NCBI GenBank assembly: GCA_963556255.1
Contig: OY744613.1
Location: forward strand, 51,994,949 to 52,058,948
Reading direction: 5' to 3'
DNA from: Allolobophora icterica
Lineage: Eukaryota; Annelida; Clitellata; Crassiclitellata; Lumbricidae
Length of the DNA: 64,000 bases
Both the position numbers and the translations under genes were made by a program. The notes beneath the pieces were generated by a model. It was not told where the DNA came from and ran no database searches. It was given only the letters and a program-made list of their open reading frames with translations. Below, piece by piece: positions 8,901-18,302 of the stretch. Position 1 is the stretch's first letter, and each line of letters begins with the position of its first letter.

Positions 8901-9741
8901 GAGCTCGATACTTAGTTGGGCGTTGAGGGTCCTTTTCTACTGGATACATGGCACTTAAAATGGCCCACTCGAAGCAACGGTTGTCTTCATTCTTGACATT
9001 AATAACCGTACGAGGGGGTATGTACTTTGGTGTGGGAAAGTAGCTCTTACCTCGGAAAGGCTTATATCTTGCAAAACTTAGGTCTAGCGCCACGACGCGC
9101 CTCACCCTCCACCCCGACCCCTCATTGGTGTAATCCTCGAGGAGTTTTAGTATTTCGGCTTTGGCCTTCCGTATAGCCCCTTGGACTTTACCCGCAGTGG
9201 TAATTGGGACTGCTGTGCTTCGAAAGTAGGCGGTATTAGTAATGATGCCCGGGGGCGCATTGCCACCATACACATTATCAACGGTCGGTGCCAACTTTTC
9301 CAACTCAACTGTCAACACTTGAGAGTATTTCAAACCGCCATATTTCAAGAGCTCTTCGTTGAGCTGCGCCTCAATGCTGTGCTCCATTGCACTCAAGAAA
9401 GCCAACGCATCTCTTTCCAGCCTGTGGTTAAGAGGTGCTTCTGCACGGAAGTCTCTCAGAAGCTGATTGGCGAGCTCTTTGTGTACTAGAAAGGGTGGTG
9501 GTCCACCTCTATCCTTCTTAAGTAGGAGTGGGTCGAATTCTGCTAGAAGGGCCTTACGTTTTGCCCCTCTATGCTTGCGCACTGGAGGAATTGGCCTTGG
9601 AAGCAGTGGCTGTAGTAAGCGCCTTTTGACTGCATCTGGGATAGGTTCGTCTAAGATATTCTGTAGAACGGCTCGAAGAGCTGGGGGACCAGTAAACTCA
9701 CCCAACAATTGTTCAATTTTTTCATTCGTAGACAATGCCAT
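5983..9741 (-). CDS. Protein-primed family B DNA polymerase (pPolB)
   Basis: 1252 codons without interruption. The N-terminal ~250 residues are poorly conserved in look. A motif NEDNRCFEWAI (~251-261) opens a conserved block, and C2H2-like cysteines/histidines occur at ~377-397. Exonuclease motifs: IYADFEALN (~432-440), VFHNLRGYDSHL (~575-586) and LYLRTDVLLLAD (~732-743). A CHIC...HCHITGKYRG...HNACN zinc/HNH-like insertion lies at ~529-560. Polymerase motifs: MYLDANNLYGWAM (~830-842), KLANNAVFGKTMEN (~992-1005) and LYTDTDSLL (~1091-1099). All catalytic aspartates are present. The enzyme would replicate the linear element from a terminal protein. Length is normal for animal Polintons. Start chosen at the first Met, MALSTNEKIEQLL. 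Confidence 0.96.
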   Translation of the reverse strand: MALSTNEKIEQLLGEFTGPPALRAVLQNILDEPIPDAVKRRLLQPLLPRPIPPVRKHRGAKRKALLAEFDPLLLKKDRGGPPPFLVHKELANQLLRDFRAEAPLNHRLERDALAFLSAMEHSIEAQLNEELLKYGGLKYSQVLTVELEKLAPTVDNVYGGNAPPGIITNTAYFRSTAVPITTAGKVQGAIRKAKAEILKLLEDYTNEGSGWRVRRVVALDLSFARYKPFRGKSYFPTPKYIPPRTVINVKNEDNRCFEWAILSAMYPVEKDPQRPTKYRAHLHELNFDGIEFPVKVTDIGKFERQNPMVSISVFGWNEGLYPIYVSTETRVHNIDLLLLASDVNENLPLPNYHYVWIKDLARMLYKNNDHKERKHPCRRCLHIFCRQDLLDAHIKDCQGISQKPQRIEMPKEDENILKFQNHHKQMRTPYIIYADFEALNIPIEGAVMNPIESNTRQIAEQKSCSFCYIVVRYDGRTKKPVLYRGENAVQEFLQRLQGELATIKQRLATPAKMVMSAVDRQSFREATECHICGEALEEDRVRDHCHITGKYRGAAHNACNLKLRIYPDKCKVPVVFHNLRGYDSHLIMQAIGSCEAAQDEETEINCIPNNMEKYMTFNIGQLQFIDSLQFLNSSLDKLSGNLSLEDLKVTTTYINENFLHNERTKLDLLRRKGVYCYEYIHDYHRFEEDRLPPKEAFYSKLTRESISDEDYQHAQRVWDEFDCKTLGDYHDLYLRTDVLLLADVFETFRSTSMKHYSLDPANYFGLPGMAWDALLKKTKIELELLTDIDMHLFVEKGLRGGISMVSKRFAKANNPQCPDHDTTKPENWFMYLDANNLYGWAMQQPLPIGGFSWESPTLDEVLETPDDAPEGFLLEVDLEYPEHLHDAHNDYPLAPETLTVQEEWLSDYQNVLMNELGSKFTKHVKLIPSLRPKERYVVHYRNLKLYHSLGLRVSKIHRAVKFRQEAWLAPYIEMNTKLRAKATSEFEKDFFKLANNAVFGKTMENLRKRIRVNLVPTSKVDKLRKLIAGPAYISHKIFNDQLAAIHSLKSKLKLNRPVYVGQAVLDLSKHLMYDFWYNDVKNEYGEKAQLLYTDTDSLLFQVETPNAYTDMWNKKHQYDLSEFPRDSPYYDVENKKVVGKFKDECNGVAIAQFVGLRPKMYSILKSGGSEIRKAKGVQRAVVKKDLHHELYKECLFEREEMRHTQVVIRSHDHQIGVYEQNKISLSPLDTKKWISPDGITTLAYGHYKINDG

Positions 9742-9783
9742 AGTTATAAATTATTTTATACTACTGTGGCAAACTTTTCTCTA

Positions 9784-9915
9784 ATACAATAATTATATCA
9801 TTTGTTCAAAATGAAATTTTGTTTACTGATATTCGATTGACGCTTGCTCATCTGTATTACCTCAATACAATAACTATATCATTTGTTCAAATGATAATTT
9901 TTTTTATTCTACTGA
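9784..9915. repeat. ~80-bp tandem duplication next to the zinc-ribbon gene
   Basis: CAATACAATAA then TATATCATTTGTTCAAA occurs at about 9784-9812 and again at about 9864-9890. Each copy is followed by a poly-T/ACTGATAT stretch that includes the 3' end of the small zinc-ribbon gene. It looks like a local duplication of the gene end and spacer. Confidence 0.75.
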
Positions 9916-10179
9916 TATATTTGATAGTCGCTTCCATTCTTTATTAAATTCACGGACTAGCCCACCTCGTCGAGCTCTGAAATATTTAGCGAAATAACCA
10001 CATTTCATACACTCACCCACGTGTGTTTTTATACCCCTTCCACATTTGGCACATGGTTTTGTCCCACAACCGTTTCGCAGTCGTGCCAAATGTTTGAAAC
10101 AGTACTCCCCAATGCACCTGCGACAGCAGAGGGATGTTTTACCTATACCGAGCCAAATGCAAAAGTTTTGTCCTAACAT
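9904..10179 (-). CDS. Small double zinc-ribbon protein of the Polinton
   Basis: 91 codons from MLGQNFCIWLGIGKTSLCC. It holds a cluster of CxxC knuckles: CRRC, then CFKH, CAKC and CMKC. The last two form a zinc ribbon of the form C-x2-C-x11-C-x2-C. It sits at the outer end of the element, upstream of the polymerase and transcribed in the same direction. Small zinc-binding proteins at this location are plausible DNA or terminal-repeat binding factors, but no function is established. The frame is complete and undisturbed; the end of the gene is partly duplicated downstream. Confidence 0.6.
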   Translation of the reverse strand: MLGQNFCIWLGIGKTSLCCRRCIGEYCFKHLARLRNGCGTKPCAKCGRGIKTHVGECMKCGYFAKYFRARRGGLVREFNKEWKRLSNISVE

Positions 10180-10264
10180 TATGTTTTATGTATACCACAA
10201 CCTATTCATTTATTTAAATGGAAAAAATTCTGAACGACTTAAGATGCTTCTGAAGGAAGACGCT

Positions 10265-10600
10265 CCTAGCTTAGTGTGACACTGTGACACTTGTGACAGA
10301 TATTATCGTCACACTGTGAAAGTTGTCACACTCGAGGACTTCTAAGCTATAAGCGTTCGTGGATTCCACGGACTGCCTGGAAGTCGATTGGTTATAATTG
10401 TCCGTGGGTTTCAGGACCCTCTCTGAAGGCCCTGCGCTAAGGGCCCGCATATTTTGTTCTAAAATACACAGGAGAAAGTGGATATCCTATATGGGTTCGT
10501 AGGCCTCTGGAGACCCTTTGAAGGTCGATCTGCTGTAAGGGCCCATTGGTCTCGGGGCCCTCAGAGGGCCCTGCGCTCAAAGCCCCCTTACACATCTACT
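10265..10600. repeat. Possible Polinton terminal region: GTGACA repeats and GGGCCC-rich repeats
   Basis: Short TGTGACA and TGTCACA motifs alternate at 10276-10332. After that a GC-rich segment repeats AAGGGCCC and GGCCCTGCGCT motifs twice (about 10420-10450 and 10540-10585). Inverted and direct repeats like these are common in Polinton ends, but the partner end is outside the window, so this is inference. Confidence 0.35.
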
Positions 10601-11666
10601 AACGGTTTCTGGAAAAATTGCTTCTCCAATCAGCAGATTCTAGACAAAGTTCGAATTTGTAAGGCTCTTCATCAGCTTCAGTTATGGTAACGACTTCGAA
10701 GCAATTGCCTTATTATAAGAGTCTGAAATTGTTGTTGTCATAGCCTTTCCAACACCAGCAGTGTTTCTCACATTACCGATGACTTCGTTTAAGGTTGCAT
10801 TTCAGATGCTTATAACATGGGTTCGTGTTTCATCTGTCTGTAGTAATTTTTCCAGAAAAGTAAGAATTAGTCACATCTATAGTAAAAATTTATGACGAAA
10901 TACTTAAGCTATCCAATCGTATAATAGTATGCCTTCATACTAATGCTGACTGAGATTTTAAATCCACTGTAATGTTCTTTATGAAGAATAATGAGGTACA
11001 GAGTGTATTTCAACTGCATTTTAAAGTTCTGACAGAAAGTTGCTCGTCTTCTTCATGTACTTGCTAAAAGTAACAGTAGAACGTCAAAAATAATGTTTTA
11101 AAATACACATTACGGTAGAATGATTGTTCTCTATTGGTAGTTGAGTTGAGTTGAGTTGGTAATAATAGAACGGTACATTTCCAGGAATTCTGTAACGAAT
11201 TTAATTTATCTTGCTTATTTTAACCCTTAATGTTACAGCTATGTATCAAAACAGACACTTTAACTCAGAAGTACACTATACAATTAAAAGTTAACTAAAA
11301 TTATTGCAAATTTAAATCACACCATCTCATAACTTCTGTAGCTTAAAATATAACACAGCAAAAGTTGCTAAATCTGTAAAAAGTGTATCATATTATTTAA
11401 CAGATGATACGATTTAAAACCGAAAACAGAAATATGCACATTCGTAATTGAATGACAAGTTTGTAACACCGACAAGGTCCAGTTCCAAGAATCCTTCAGC
11501 TAATTTTAAAAAGAATTAGTCTTGCTGAAACCCTAAATGCGACAGCTCTGTCTCGAAAAAGGCTGAACTAAGAGGTACACTATTCCATGAAAAATTAACT
11601 AAAATTATGCCAATTCTAAATCACACCATCTCACATCATAGTAGTTTGGGCGATCATGTACAATCG
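10601..11666. other. Non-coding AT-rich spacer
   Basis: No gene, splice signal or clear repeat was recognised, apart from a short TTGAG pentamer run near 11142-11157. Confidence 0.5.
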
Positions 11667-12040
11667 GTACCGGCCCGCTATTCCGGGGGTCCGCTATTCC
11701 GGGGCCCACTATTCCGGGGCCCACTATTCCGGGGGTCCGCTATTCCGGGGGTCCGCTATTCCGGGGATCCGCCGGAATATACATACCGTACATACAACAT
11801 ACAAAATTACATACCTACACACGTACATACATACATACATGCATACAAACATAAACACATATATACATACATACATAAACACGTACATACATACACCCGT
11901 ACACACATACATACATGCATGCATACATACATACATACTTATATACATACACACTTACATACATACATGCATACATTCATACATACATAAACACGTACAT
12001 ACATACATACACATATGTACATATATCGAGCTAGACGCCC
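11667..12040. mobile_element. One-armed CATA foldback element (truncated)
   Basis: A left arm of repeated CCGCTATTCCGGGGG units (11680-11770) leads into a (CATA)n run to about 12020. It matches the left half of the complete elements at 26035-26463 and 45391-45835. The right arm is missing, so this is a truncated copy. Frames rich in Tyr/Ile/His/Thr here are microsatellite translation, not genes. Confidence 0.8.
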
Positions 12041-13424
12041 CCATGGAACAAGTACCAAAAATTAAATCATACATATGTAGAAGTAATGGCAAACACTAAA
12101 TTATAAGCACAGAGTTATAGAATCTAACCACGCTTATAAGGTTTGAAAGTCGAATTTTCCCAGAATCTGATTTATACTATCATCAGCACAAAATGGCGAC
12201 CGATTTAACTCTTTCAATACAGTAATAATTAAGCTGGATGTTTGAAAGTATATATTGCCATCTATAAAGTATATCCTGCCATCTAGCGAACTGCTCTACA
12301 TAATTATTTATACTGGGATAAAACTAATGTTTTAGGCTTATGGAAAATATGCACAGTCGTATGTAAAATTGTTATATTTGACAGTTAAATCTGGGACTAA
12401 CATTACATAATGTCCTATCCTGATTCTATTCCTGCGTCACCACACAACCGCCATCATCACCGATTACCACCGTAGTAGCCTGCTGTCTCCTCGGCTTGAA
12501 CTCTCAGGACTCGGACCTGGCACCGGAACGGTTATAAGGCGGACATGGCTATTGCGGACTTGATTTGATATAGCGCCGGTGTTTAAGCAGGTCTCCCTGA
12601 CGTGGCTTTTGTGTGGAGCTGAGTAATTTCGGAGATTTACATTACAATACATTACATTACATTACATTAGTCCCAGGTTAAATGGTGCTAGAAAGAAAGA
12701 AGTGAACAGACGAATAGACGAACTGGCTTGTTACAGGGCAAAAATGCAACATACATATGTGATACATACCATAATATCCACATCTTATTAGGATCTGCTC
12801 AGTTTCTACCTGGATCATCATCGCTGCCTTCTTCGCCGCTACCTCTGACACAAAGCAGCCCTGAAGGATTTTGACCTGATTACGGCTTGGTACGTTTTGA
12901 TGTGCCATCGGTTGATGCTTTGTGCATTAAACACCGGCGCAATAGAAGTTACTGATTACAATTACAATTACAATTTGCATGTGAATGTGTTTAATTTACC
13001 AACAGTAAGAATGCGAGGTTGACAATTATTGGATGGAACAGAATATTTTTTAGGCTTTTTAAATAAATGACACAAAAAGATTGATGGGCACTATCATATA
13101 TATTGGTTGTTTACCGCATAAGGCTGATATTGATGTACAGTAATAACACCGTACAAACTGAAATACAAGCATTGTTTACACAACAGAAATATACTTTGTG
13201 AAATCTATGATACATGTATATTGAAAAACTGTGACATTAATGACTTCATGATAAACGTTAATGAAAGGTATTTACTTCTCAGTTAGTCAAGCTGCGCATT
13301 TTTCTTCTCATCGTACAGTGTAGGCCTATGTGTACATAATTTCCTTTTGTTTCTCCTTTTTTCTGTGTTTTTTGAGCTGCCCATTTGTGGTAAAATAAAA
13401 TTTAGATGTTTATTTTCTTATGGA
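12041..13424. other. Non-coding stretch with small inverted and simple repeats
   Basis: There is an (ATTAC)n run near 12640-12668 and (ATTACA)n near 12953-12974. GCGCCGGTGTTTAA at ~12572 faces TTAAACACCGGCGC at ~12926, a pair of inverted ends about 355 bp apart that could bound a small unrecognised element. No convincing gene is seen. Confidence 0.45.
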
Positions 13425-13643
13425 AAGTTTGACAGGGTACCATCCACTCCTCTTATGCCTAGGCTATTTCGGGTATAACTTTTTTAGGGCGTGGGATACC
13501 ATCACGATTTTTACCGAAAAATGTGTGCAAATGGACCTCCTACAACTACTTAAAATGTCAACATTTTTGTCCACGTGCTACAAATTTTTGATGAAGAAAA
13601 ACGTAGGTAGGGGGTGGCAGCTACCCCTCCGGTAGCCCGAGGG
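13425..13643 (-). mobile_element. piggyBac-type fragment, reverse orientation
   Basis: Reverse-complement relative of the first ~220 bp of the 24452-25459 element: ACGTAGGTAGGGGGTGGCAG then CTACCCCTCC and the end GCCCGAGGG. The expected TTAA beside it reads TTAG. Only one end is present. Confidence 0.7.
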
Positions 13644-13771
13644 TTAGGTCTTCATACAGGACAGTATATTATCACAGTATAAGTAATTACACAGTACGTC
13701 GACTCGCATTGCTAACTGTTGACTTGGTTTTTTGGTGACGCCATTTTGAAAATGCAATCTTGAGTTATATA

Positions 13772-14858
13772 TTTCGTCGCCTGAGAATTACACTGTTCTA
13801 TGTGCAATTTTGGCGTAATCGAGAAAATCGAAAAAGAAAGTTTAGTGTCTTAGAATTTAGTATTAAAAACTCCTTGGTGGGACAAAATAGAGAAAGAATG
13901 TTTATAAAATATTTATGTGGCCATCCACAACTTTTAATAATCACAACGATTGAAGCTTCTGGCATAAGAAAACATAATTTGAAGGCGATTTTGGGAATCT
14001 GTTCAAATAGAACAAAATATTACTGAAACAGCTATGTAATATTAAGTGTTATTATGACTCATCATCATATGGAACATTATAACTGTTAGAGAGTCCACAT
14101 TTTCAGTAAACTCCGTTCTTTAAAAATGTCTTAATTTCATTAATAGCACGGAGAGTATTATGGTTTGAAGTGGCACGGCACATCTGAAGAAATTCTGGAA
14201 AAATCAACTGCTATATACACTATACCATTGTCTAAAATTAATTATAAGGCCCAATGACACACCACGAGGCCTGTTAGTCCGAACACAGGAATAATAATAA
14301 TATTATTGTTATTTAAAAATTCTATATATATCGCTTTCACTTCTAATTTCATTCACCGGCAGAAAAGTGCTCTAATTTACTTTCTGTTATAAACTTTTGT
14401 GAAAATCTGCTTCCTATCATTCATTTTTTGTCGATTTGGTCTCAACATTTTGTCTCTTTATGTAGCCTAATAATATCCTTCTGTAACGGAATGCGCTTAC
14501 TATTATAATGTTCTATATGCAATCATGAGCCAATCACAATTTGCCGTTCAGACCACGTGACCATTATAGAACAAAATAATCCTGGACTATAATCGTGAAC
14601 ACAATTTGTTCTATAATATTCACGTGATTAAATCTTTGAAATATAATTGGGTAGTTCACATAGAATATTATAATCCCAATCGATTAGTAAGAATATGCAA
14701 ATAGAATAAAATAATTCTGTTCTTTTCCCAGCAAAGGCACCATTTCAACAAACGCGATTTTGTAGGAAGATAGAACAAATTACCCTGGGTCAGAATGTGT
14801 GCTTAACTCAAAAGTAAACAAAAATGCATATAGAACAGTATAATTCTCAGGCGACGAT
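13772..14858. mobile_element. Nested AT-rich element with CGTCGCCTGAGAATT inverted ends
   Basis: CGTCGCCTGAGAATTACACT (13775-) faces its inverse at 14836-14856, and the match extends about 35 bp inward. The interior repeats TTCTATAAT/ATAGAAC motifs and has no convincing coding potential. The relative at 37.6-38.0 kb lacks it, so it inserted into the older element. Confidence 0.65.
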
Positions 14859-15039
14859 TTAAGCTGAGATAAACATTAAAAATAATATTGTTAATTCTAA
14901 TAAAGTCCTCGATGTTGTTGTAACGTTTAAAAAATATTTTATTTGATGGATTCCGGTTTATCGGCGTGTAGTCCTCAATGATTGGACTGGAAAAGATATG
15001 GAAGGACAAGCATGTGAGCATAGATAATAAAAAAAAGGC

Positions 15040-15490
15040 TCGTGAGAGCCCTAGTCTTTCCAACGGTTCTGTATGGGTGTGAGTCGTGGACAATGACAAA
15101 GAACATTGAGAAAAAGGTCAACGCATGTGAAATGTGGATATGGAGAAAGATGTTGAGAATATCATGGACAGAGAAAAGGACGAACGAATCAATACGAGTG
15201 GAGATTGGTGTCGAGAATGAAGAGTCATTAAAACAAAAAGCGACAAGATTGAAGCTTGGATTCTTTGGTCATGTTATGCGATCTGATGGGCTAGAAAAGG
15301 AAATGATGTTGGCTTGTGGTGAGGGGTAAAAAAAAGACGGGGTCGACCAAGGAAGAAATGGATGGATGAGATTCACGATGTAACTGGCATGAATCTGGAA
15401 GCACTAAGGGACCTGACTTCGAATAGGAAGCAATGGAGAATGTGTGTCATGGCGATCGCTAGAGCTCCAGGAGTTGACAGCACAAGGTGA
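15040..15490 (+). pseudogene. LINE reverse-transcriptase C-terminal fragment
   Basis: The first frame (15042-15329) reads VLYGCESWTMTKNIEKKVNA then EMWIWRKMLRISWTEKRTNE and FFGHVMRSDGLEKEMM. After a frame change, RRGRPRKKWMDEIHDVTGMN then RKQWRMCVMAIARAPG ends near 15488. This is the C-terminal end of RTE/ingi-like non-LTR retrotransposon polyproteins. The polymerase core is absent and the frame is broken, so it is a dead 3' fragment. Confidence 0.8.
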
Positions 15491-15662
15491 CAAGGTGAGT
15501 CCTCAATGTTGTTTTAACGTTTACAAATTTTCGATGTGATGGATTCCGGGGTATCAACGTTTAAACGTTCGTTTTCAAAATGGCGATCGGTCACACATTC
15601 TGACTGCTGCATCGGCCGGGAGTCGACGTACTGTGTAATTATTTGTACTGTGATATTATATA

Positions 15663-16842
15663 TAACGAAAAGACAAGTCGTGCACGTTTAGCGTTGTCGT
15701 ATGTGGTAAATGTAAAAGTTGCCAAAGTCATACCGAGTGCAGATCAAAGTATGGGCCAGTGTAGTGACAGCATGGACCGACAGATACCTGCGAATGGATC
15801 GAAGCTGGTGTGGATGATAAAAACAAGATCGGGATACAAGGTTAACTTGATCCATGGCATCGACCCTTTTCATTTTCCAATGAAATGATCGGTTGATATC
15901 CTTCACCATCGCTTCCAGAGACTTCTAACTTCCCATTAATTTGCTGAGGCCACGCTATTTAACCCCTTTAGCGTGGATCCCGAGTATACTCGGGCTGGGG
16001 AATCCGTTCTCATAGCGTGGATCCCGAGTTAAATCGGCCAGAGAGAGAACTCACCACCTAGCAGGCGTAGAGCCCGTACAAACTCGGGATAATGTTAGTA
16101 GGTCATGCCTGTTGTGCAGTGAGACTCATAGTACATGCTGTAGCACTCCTGGGGTAACCTTGCACTATATAGCCACGTGGTCACTGGCGGCTACTAGCCG
16201 GCCGTCGTCATGGCCGTATTATAGGTCAAAATATCAGGTCGTAAACGTGGTTTGTCTAGGGAGGAAATAACACGAGTGTTAGAAGAAAGTGATAGTAGCC
16301 TACGTCTGGGTTTGCAGACAGCGATGATTGCATTAGCAATACTGCGTTCTAGCGAGAACAGTGATGATGATGGTGATCGCAGACAGGAAACAGTGCCAAA
16401 GTAAACCCGAGTGCAGATCAAAGTATGGGCCAGTTGAGTGAAAGCATGGACCGACAGATACCTGCGGATGGATCGAAGCTGGCGTAGATGATTAAAAAAC
16501 CAAGATCGGGATACAAGGTCAACTTGATCCATGGCCTCGACCCTTTTCATTTTCCAATGAATTGATCGGTTTGAGATCCTTTACCATCCCTTCCAGAGAC
16601 TTCTAACTTTCCATGAATTTACTGAGTCCACGCTATTTAACGTTTTTTTTAAATTTCTTGGACAACAAATTTCATTCATTTTATTCAGTTAGCTTTCCAT
16701 TAAAACTAATCGGCAGATGACAGGAGTGTTTTTAGTTGTTTCATCCAGCTTCTAGTTGTTGTGTTTAGACCTTCTTGAACGACATTTTGGATTTAACGGG
16801 AGGAGAAAATCAGATTTTACGAACGCCTTACTTATGCTGGTA
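15663..16842 (+). other. A1 gene 5' exon region (partly duplicated) with splice donor
   Basis: Matches the 5' regions of A2 (about 37235-38124) and A3 (about 43975-44716). It ends in CTTATGCTG/GTATGT, a splice donor with the cut after 16839. A segment (about 15719-15962) is repeated at about 16394-16641, flanking a piggyBac 5' fragment. The exon has no long frame and is probably 5' UTR. Confidence 0.6.
15963..16393 (+). mobile_element. piggyBac-type 5' end with N-terminal transposase remnant
   Basis: A TTAA at 15959-15962 is followed by CCCCTTTAGCGTGG and a palindrome CCCGAGTATACTCGGG. About 250 bp in, a frame reads SGRKRGLSREEITRVLEESD, which looks like the acidic N-terminus of a piggyBac transposase. 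The rest of the element is missing. Confidence 0.6.
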
Positions 16843-16983
16843 TGTAGTCAGTGTTACCTTTATTATTATTACTTTATGATTTAAGTATATTACGGCGTTT
16901 ATATGTGTAATCGGATTTTGATGTTATGCTCGAAACTTAAAATTCATCTTACACACAACAGTCTGCATATTATACCCAAATCC

Positions 16984-18006
16984 TGTAAAACCGTAGTTTA
17001 GGTTGCTAAATTATGCACTTGCATTGAAACTTTATTATACAAAAAATAATAATCATTGCCCATCCAACTTTTAGTTGCAGTTATATGTTTATCGATCATC
17101 CAGCTTCTAGTCTGAGCTATATTTTCATCCCTCATCCAACTTCTAATTTATGTTAAAGTAAGAAATCTGGTAAACGTACGTTTTAGCGTATTTAATTATT
17201 GGACGAAATGTCCACGTTCGCTTTAGCGTATTTAATTATTGGAAGCTGTATGAGCGATGAAAATAGAAATCACACTGGAGGCTGGATGGGCGATGAAAAT
17301 ATAAGTCAAACTGGAAGCTGGCTAAGCGATGAAAATGGAGATCAAACGAGAAGCTGGATGTGCGAAGAAGGTAATCCTCCACGTTAGGGGGGTTAATTAT
17401 ATGTACACTCTTATAGTGGATAGTTATCAGTAATTGTGATGACTGATGAAAATATAACTCAAACTAGAACTTGGATGATTGATGAAAATATTGTTGAAAC
17501 TAGAAGCTGGATAAATGATGAAAACAGTACATAATAAATGGAAACTAGGAGTTGGAATTGCGATGAAACTGTATCGTTTAACGCCGATAATTATCATTGC
17601 CGTGGATGAGCGATGAAAACATGTCATAGTAAAACTTGAAATAGAAGCTGGATATGCGATGAAAATGAGCTAAAACTGGAAGCTGGATGGATGAACGATT
17701 AAAATGTGTAATATTAAACTAAACTAGAAGCTGGAAGGTGGATGAAATAATTATTTACGCTATTCATTTTTTCGAAATCCTGCCAATAATTAAATACGCT
17801 AAAACGTACGTTTACCGGAAATATTTTCATCGGTCATCGACGGAGATAATTTCGGCACTAAAACGATATATTTTCATCACAGTTCCAACTTCCAGTTTCA
17901 GTTTTATTAGGTAACATGTTCAACAATCATCCAGCTTCTAGTTTGAGTTTTACTATGAAACAATTTTAATACGCGGTAATTTAGCAACCTAAACTACGGT
18001 TTTACC
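16984..18006. mobile_element. GGTAA-type foldback MITE, family J (hosts a nested copy of family C)
   Basis: Inverted ends: right end reads inward GGTAAAACCGTAGTTTAGGT, left end the same with T for the first G. AAATTA starts at position 25 from each end. A 9-bp repeat CCCAAATCC flanks it (16975-16983 and 18007-18015). The interior has copies of the ~36-bp core on both sides of the nested 17169-17816 element. Confidence 0.8.
17169..17816. mobile_element. GGTAA-type foldback MITE, family C, copy 1
   Basis: Perfect inverted ends, GGTAAACGTACGTTTTAGCG. The target duplication is AGAAATCT/GGAAATAT (6 of 8). The core is a tandem array of the ~36-bp unit that contains GATGAAAATATAACTCAAAC and TAGAAGCTGG. 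Nearly the same length as copy 2 (45864-46513). Confidence 0.85.
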
Positions 18007-18015
18007 CCCAAATCC

Positions 18016-18260
18016 AATGTAGCCTATGCATTTTTTGCGGCTAAAAAGCTATACTTGCGACTGGAAGCTGGATATTTGTGCAACTAAAAACCTATACCTG
18101 CGGGAGAAAGCTGGATATTTTCATTGCAGAAATATAGTTCGGGTGGGAGACGACTAAAAAGCTTTACCTGCGAGTGGAAGCTGGATATTTTGTGCGACTA
18201 TAAAGCTACCCGTGCGATTGGAATCTGGATATTTTCATTACAGAAATTTAATAATTTATT
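18016..18260. repeat. Core-related minisatellite (GCGACTAAAAAGCTATACCTG type), copy 1
   Basis: Three to four units of about 70 bp, each containing GGAAGCTGGATATTT and GACTAAAAAGCTATAC-like stretches. The same array lies at 50130-50330, where it sits inside an inverted-repeat element. The GGAAGCTGGAT part matches the end of the ~36-bp MITE core. Confidence 0.75.
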
Positions 18261-18302
18261 ATCAACCAATAGCTGAGAGAATAAACGTGTGAATATTTAT
18301 TA

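Larger units (their letters stand above)
1..10340. mobile_element. Polinton/Maverick (adintovirus-like) element, right part
   Basis: A block of viral-type genes: major capsid, pVI-like protein, penton, minor virion protein, packaging ATPase, PLA2 protein, retroviral integrase and protein-primed PolB. This combination is diagnostic of Polintons. The element runs out of the window on the left, so the second terminal repeat and the 6-bp target duplication expected for the group cannot be seen. The right limit is approximate: coding ends at 10179, and short TGTGACA/TGTCACA-type direct and inverted repeats at about 10276-10332 may belong to the terminal repeat. The block is visibly more GC-rich than the flanking DNA. 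A maturation protease gene, usual in the group, is not in the window. Confidence 0.93.
13664..15660. mobile_element. Composite element with CACAGTA...GTCGACTC inverted ends
   Basis: About 40 bp of inverted repeat bound it: left 13665-13706 (TTACACAGTACGTCGACTC) and right about 15628-15660. It carries a second element (13772-14858) and a LINE fragment (15040-15490) inside. A shorter relative with the same ends lies at about 37608-37978. Confidence 0.65.

Noticed and set aside
10478..10690. 70-codon frame next to the Polinton border
   Set aside because: Reads through GGGCCC-rich repeats; no domain or supporting context.
11656..12099. Long open frames rich in His/Thr/Tyr/Ile or Cys/Met/Val/Tyr, here and at 26033-26435 and 45347-45858
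   Set aside because: They are translations of (CATA)n/(TATG)n microsatellite in family G elements; open on both strands only because the repeat lacks stops.
12678..12908. 76-codon minus-strand frame
   Set aside because: No recognisable motif and no splice or promoter context; could be chance in a repeat-bounded segment.
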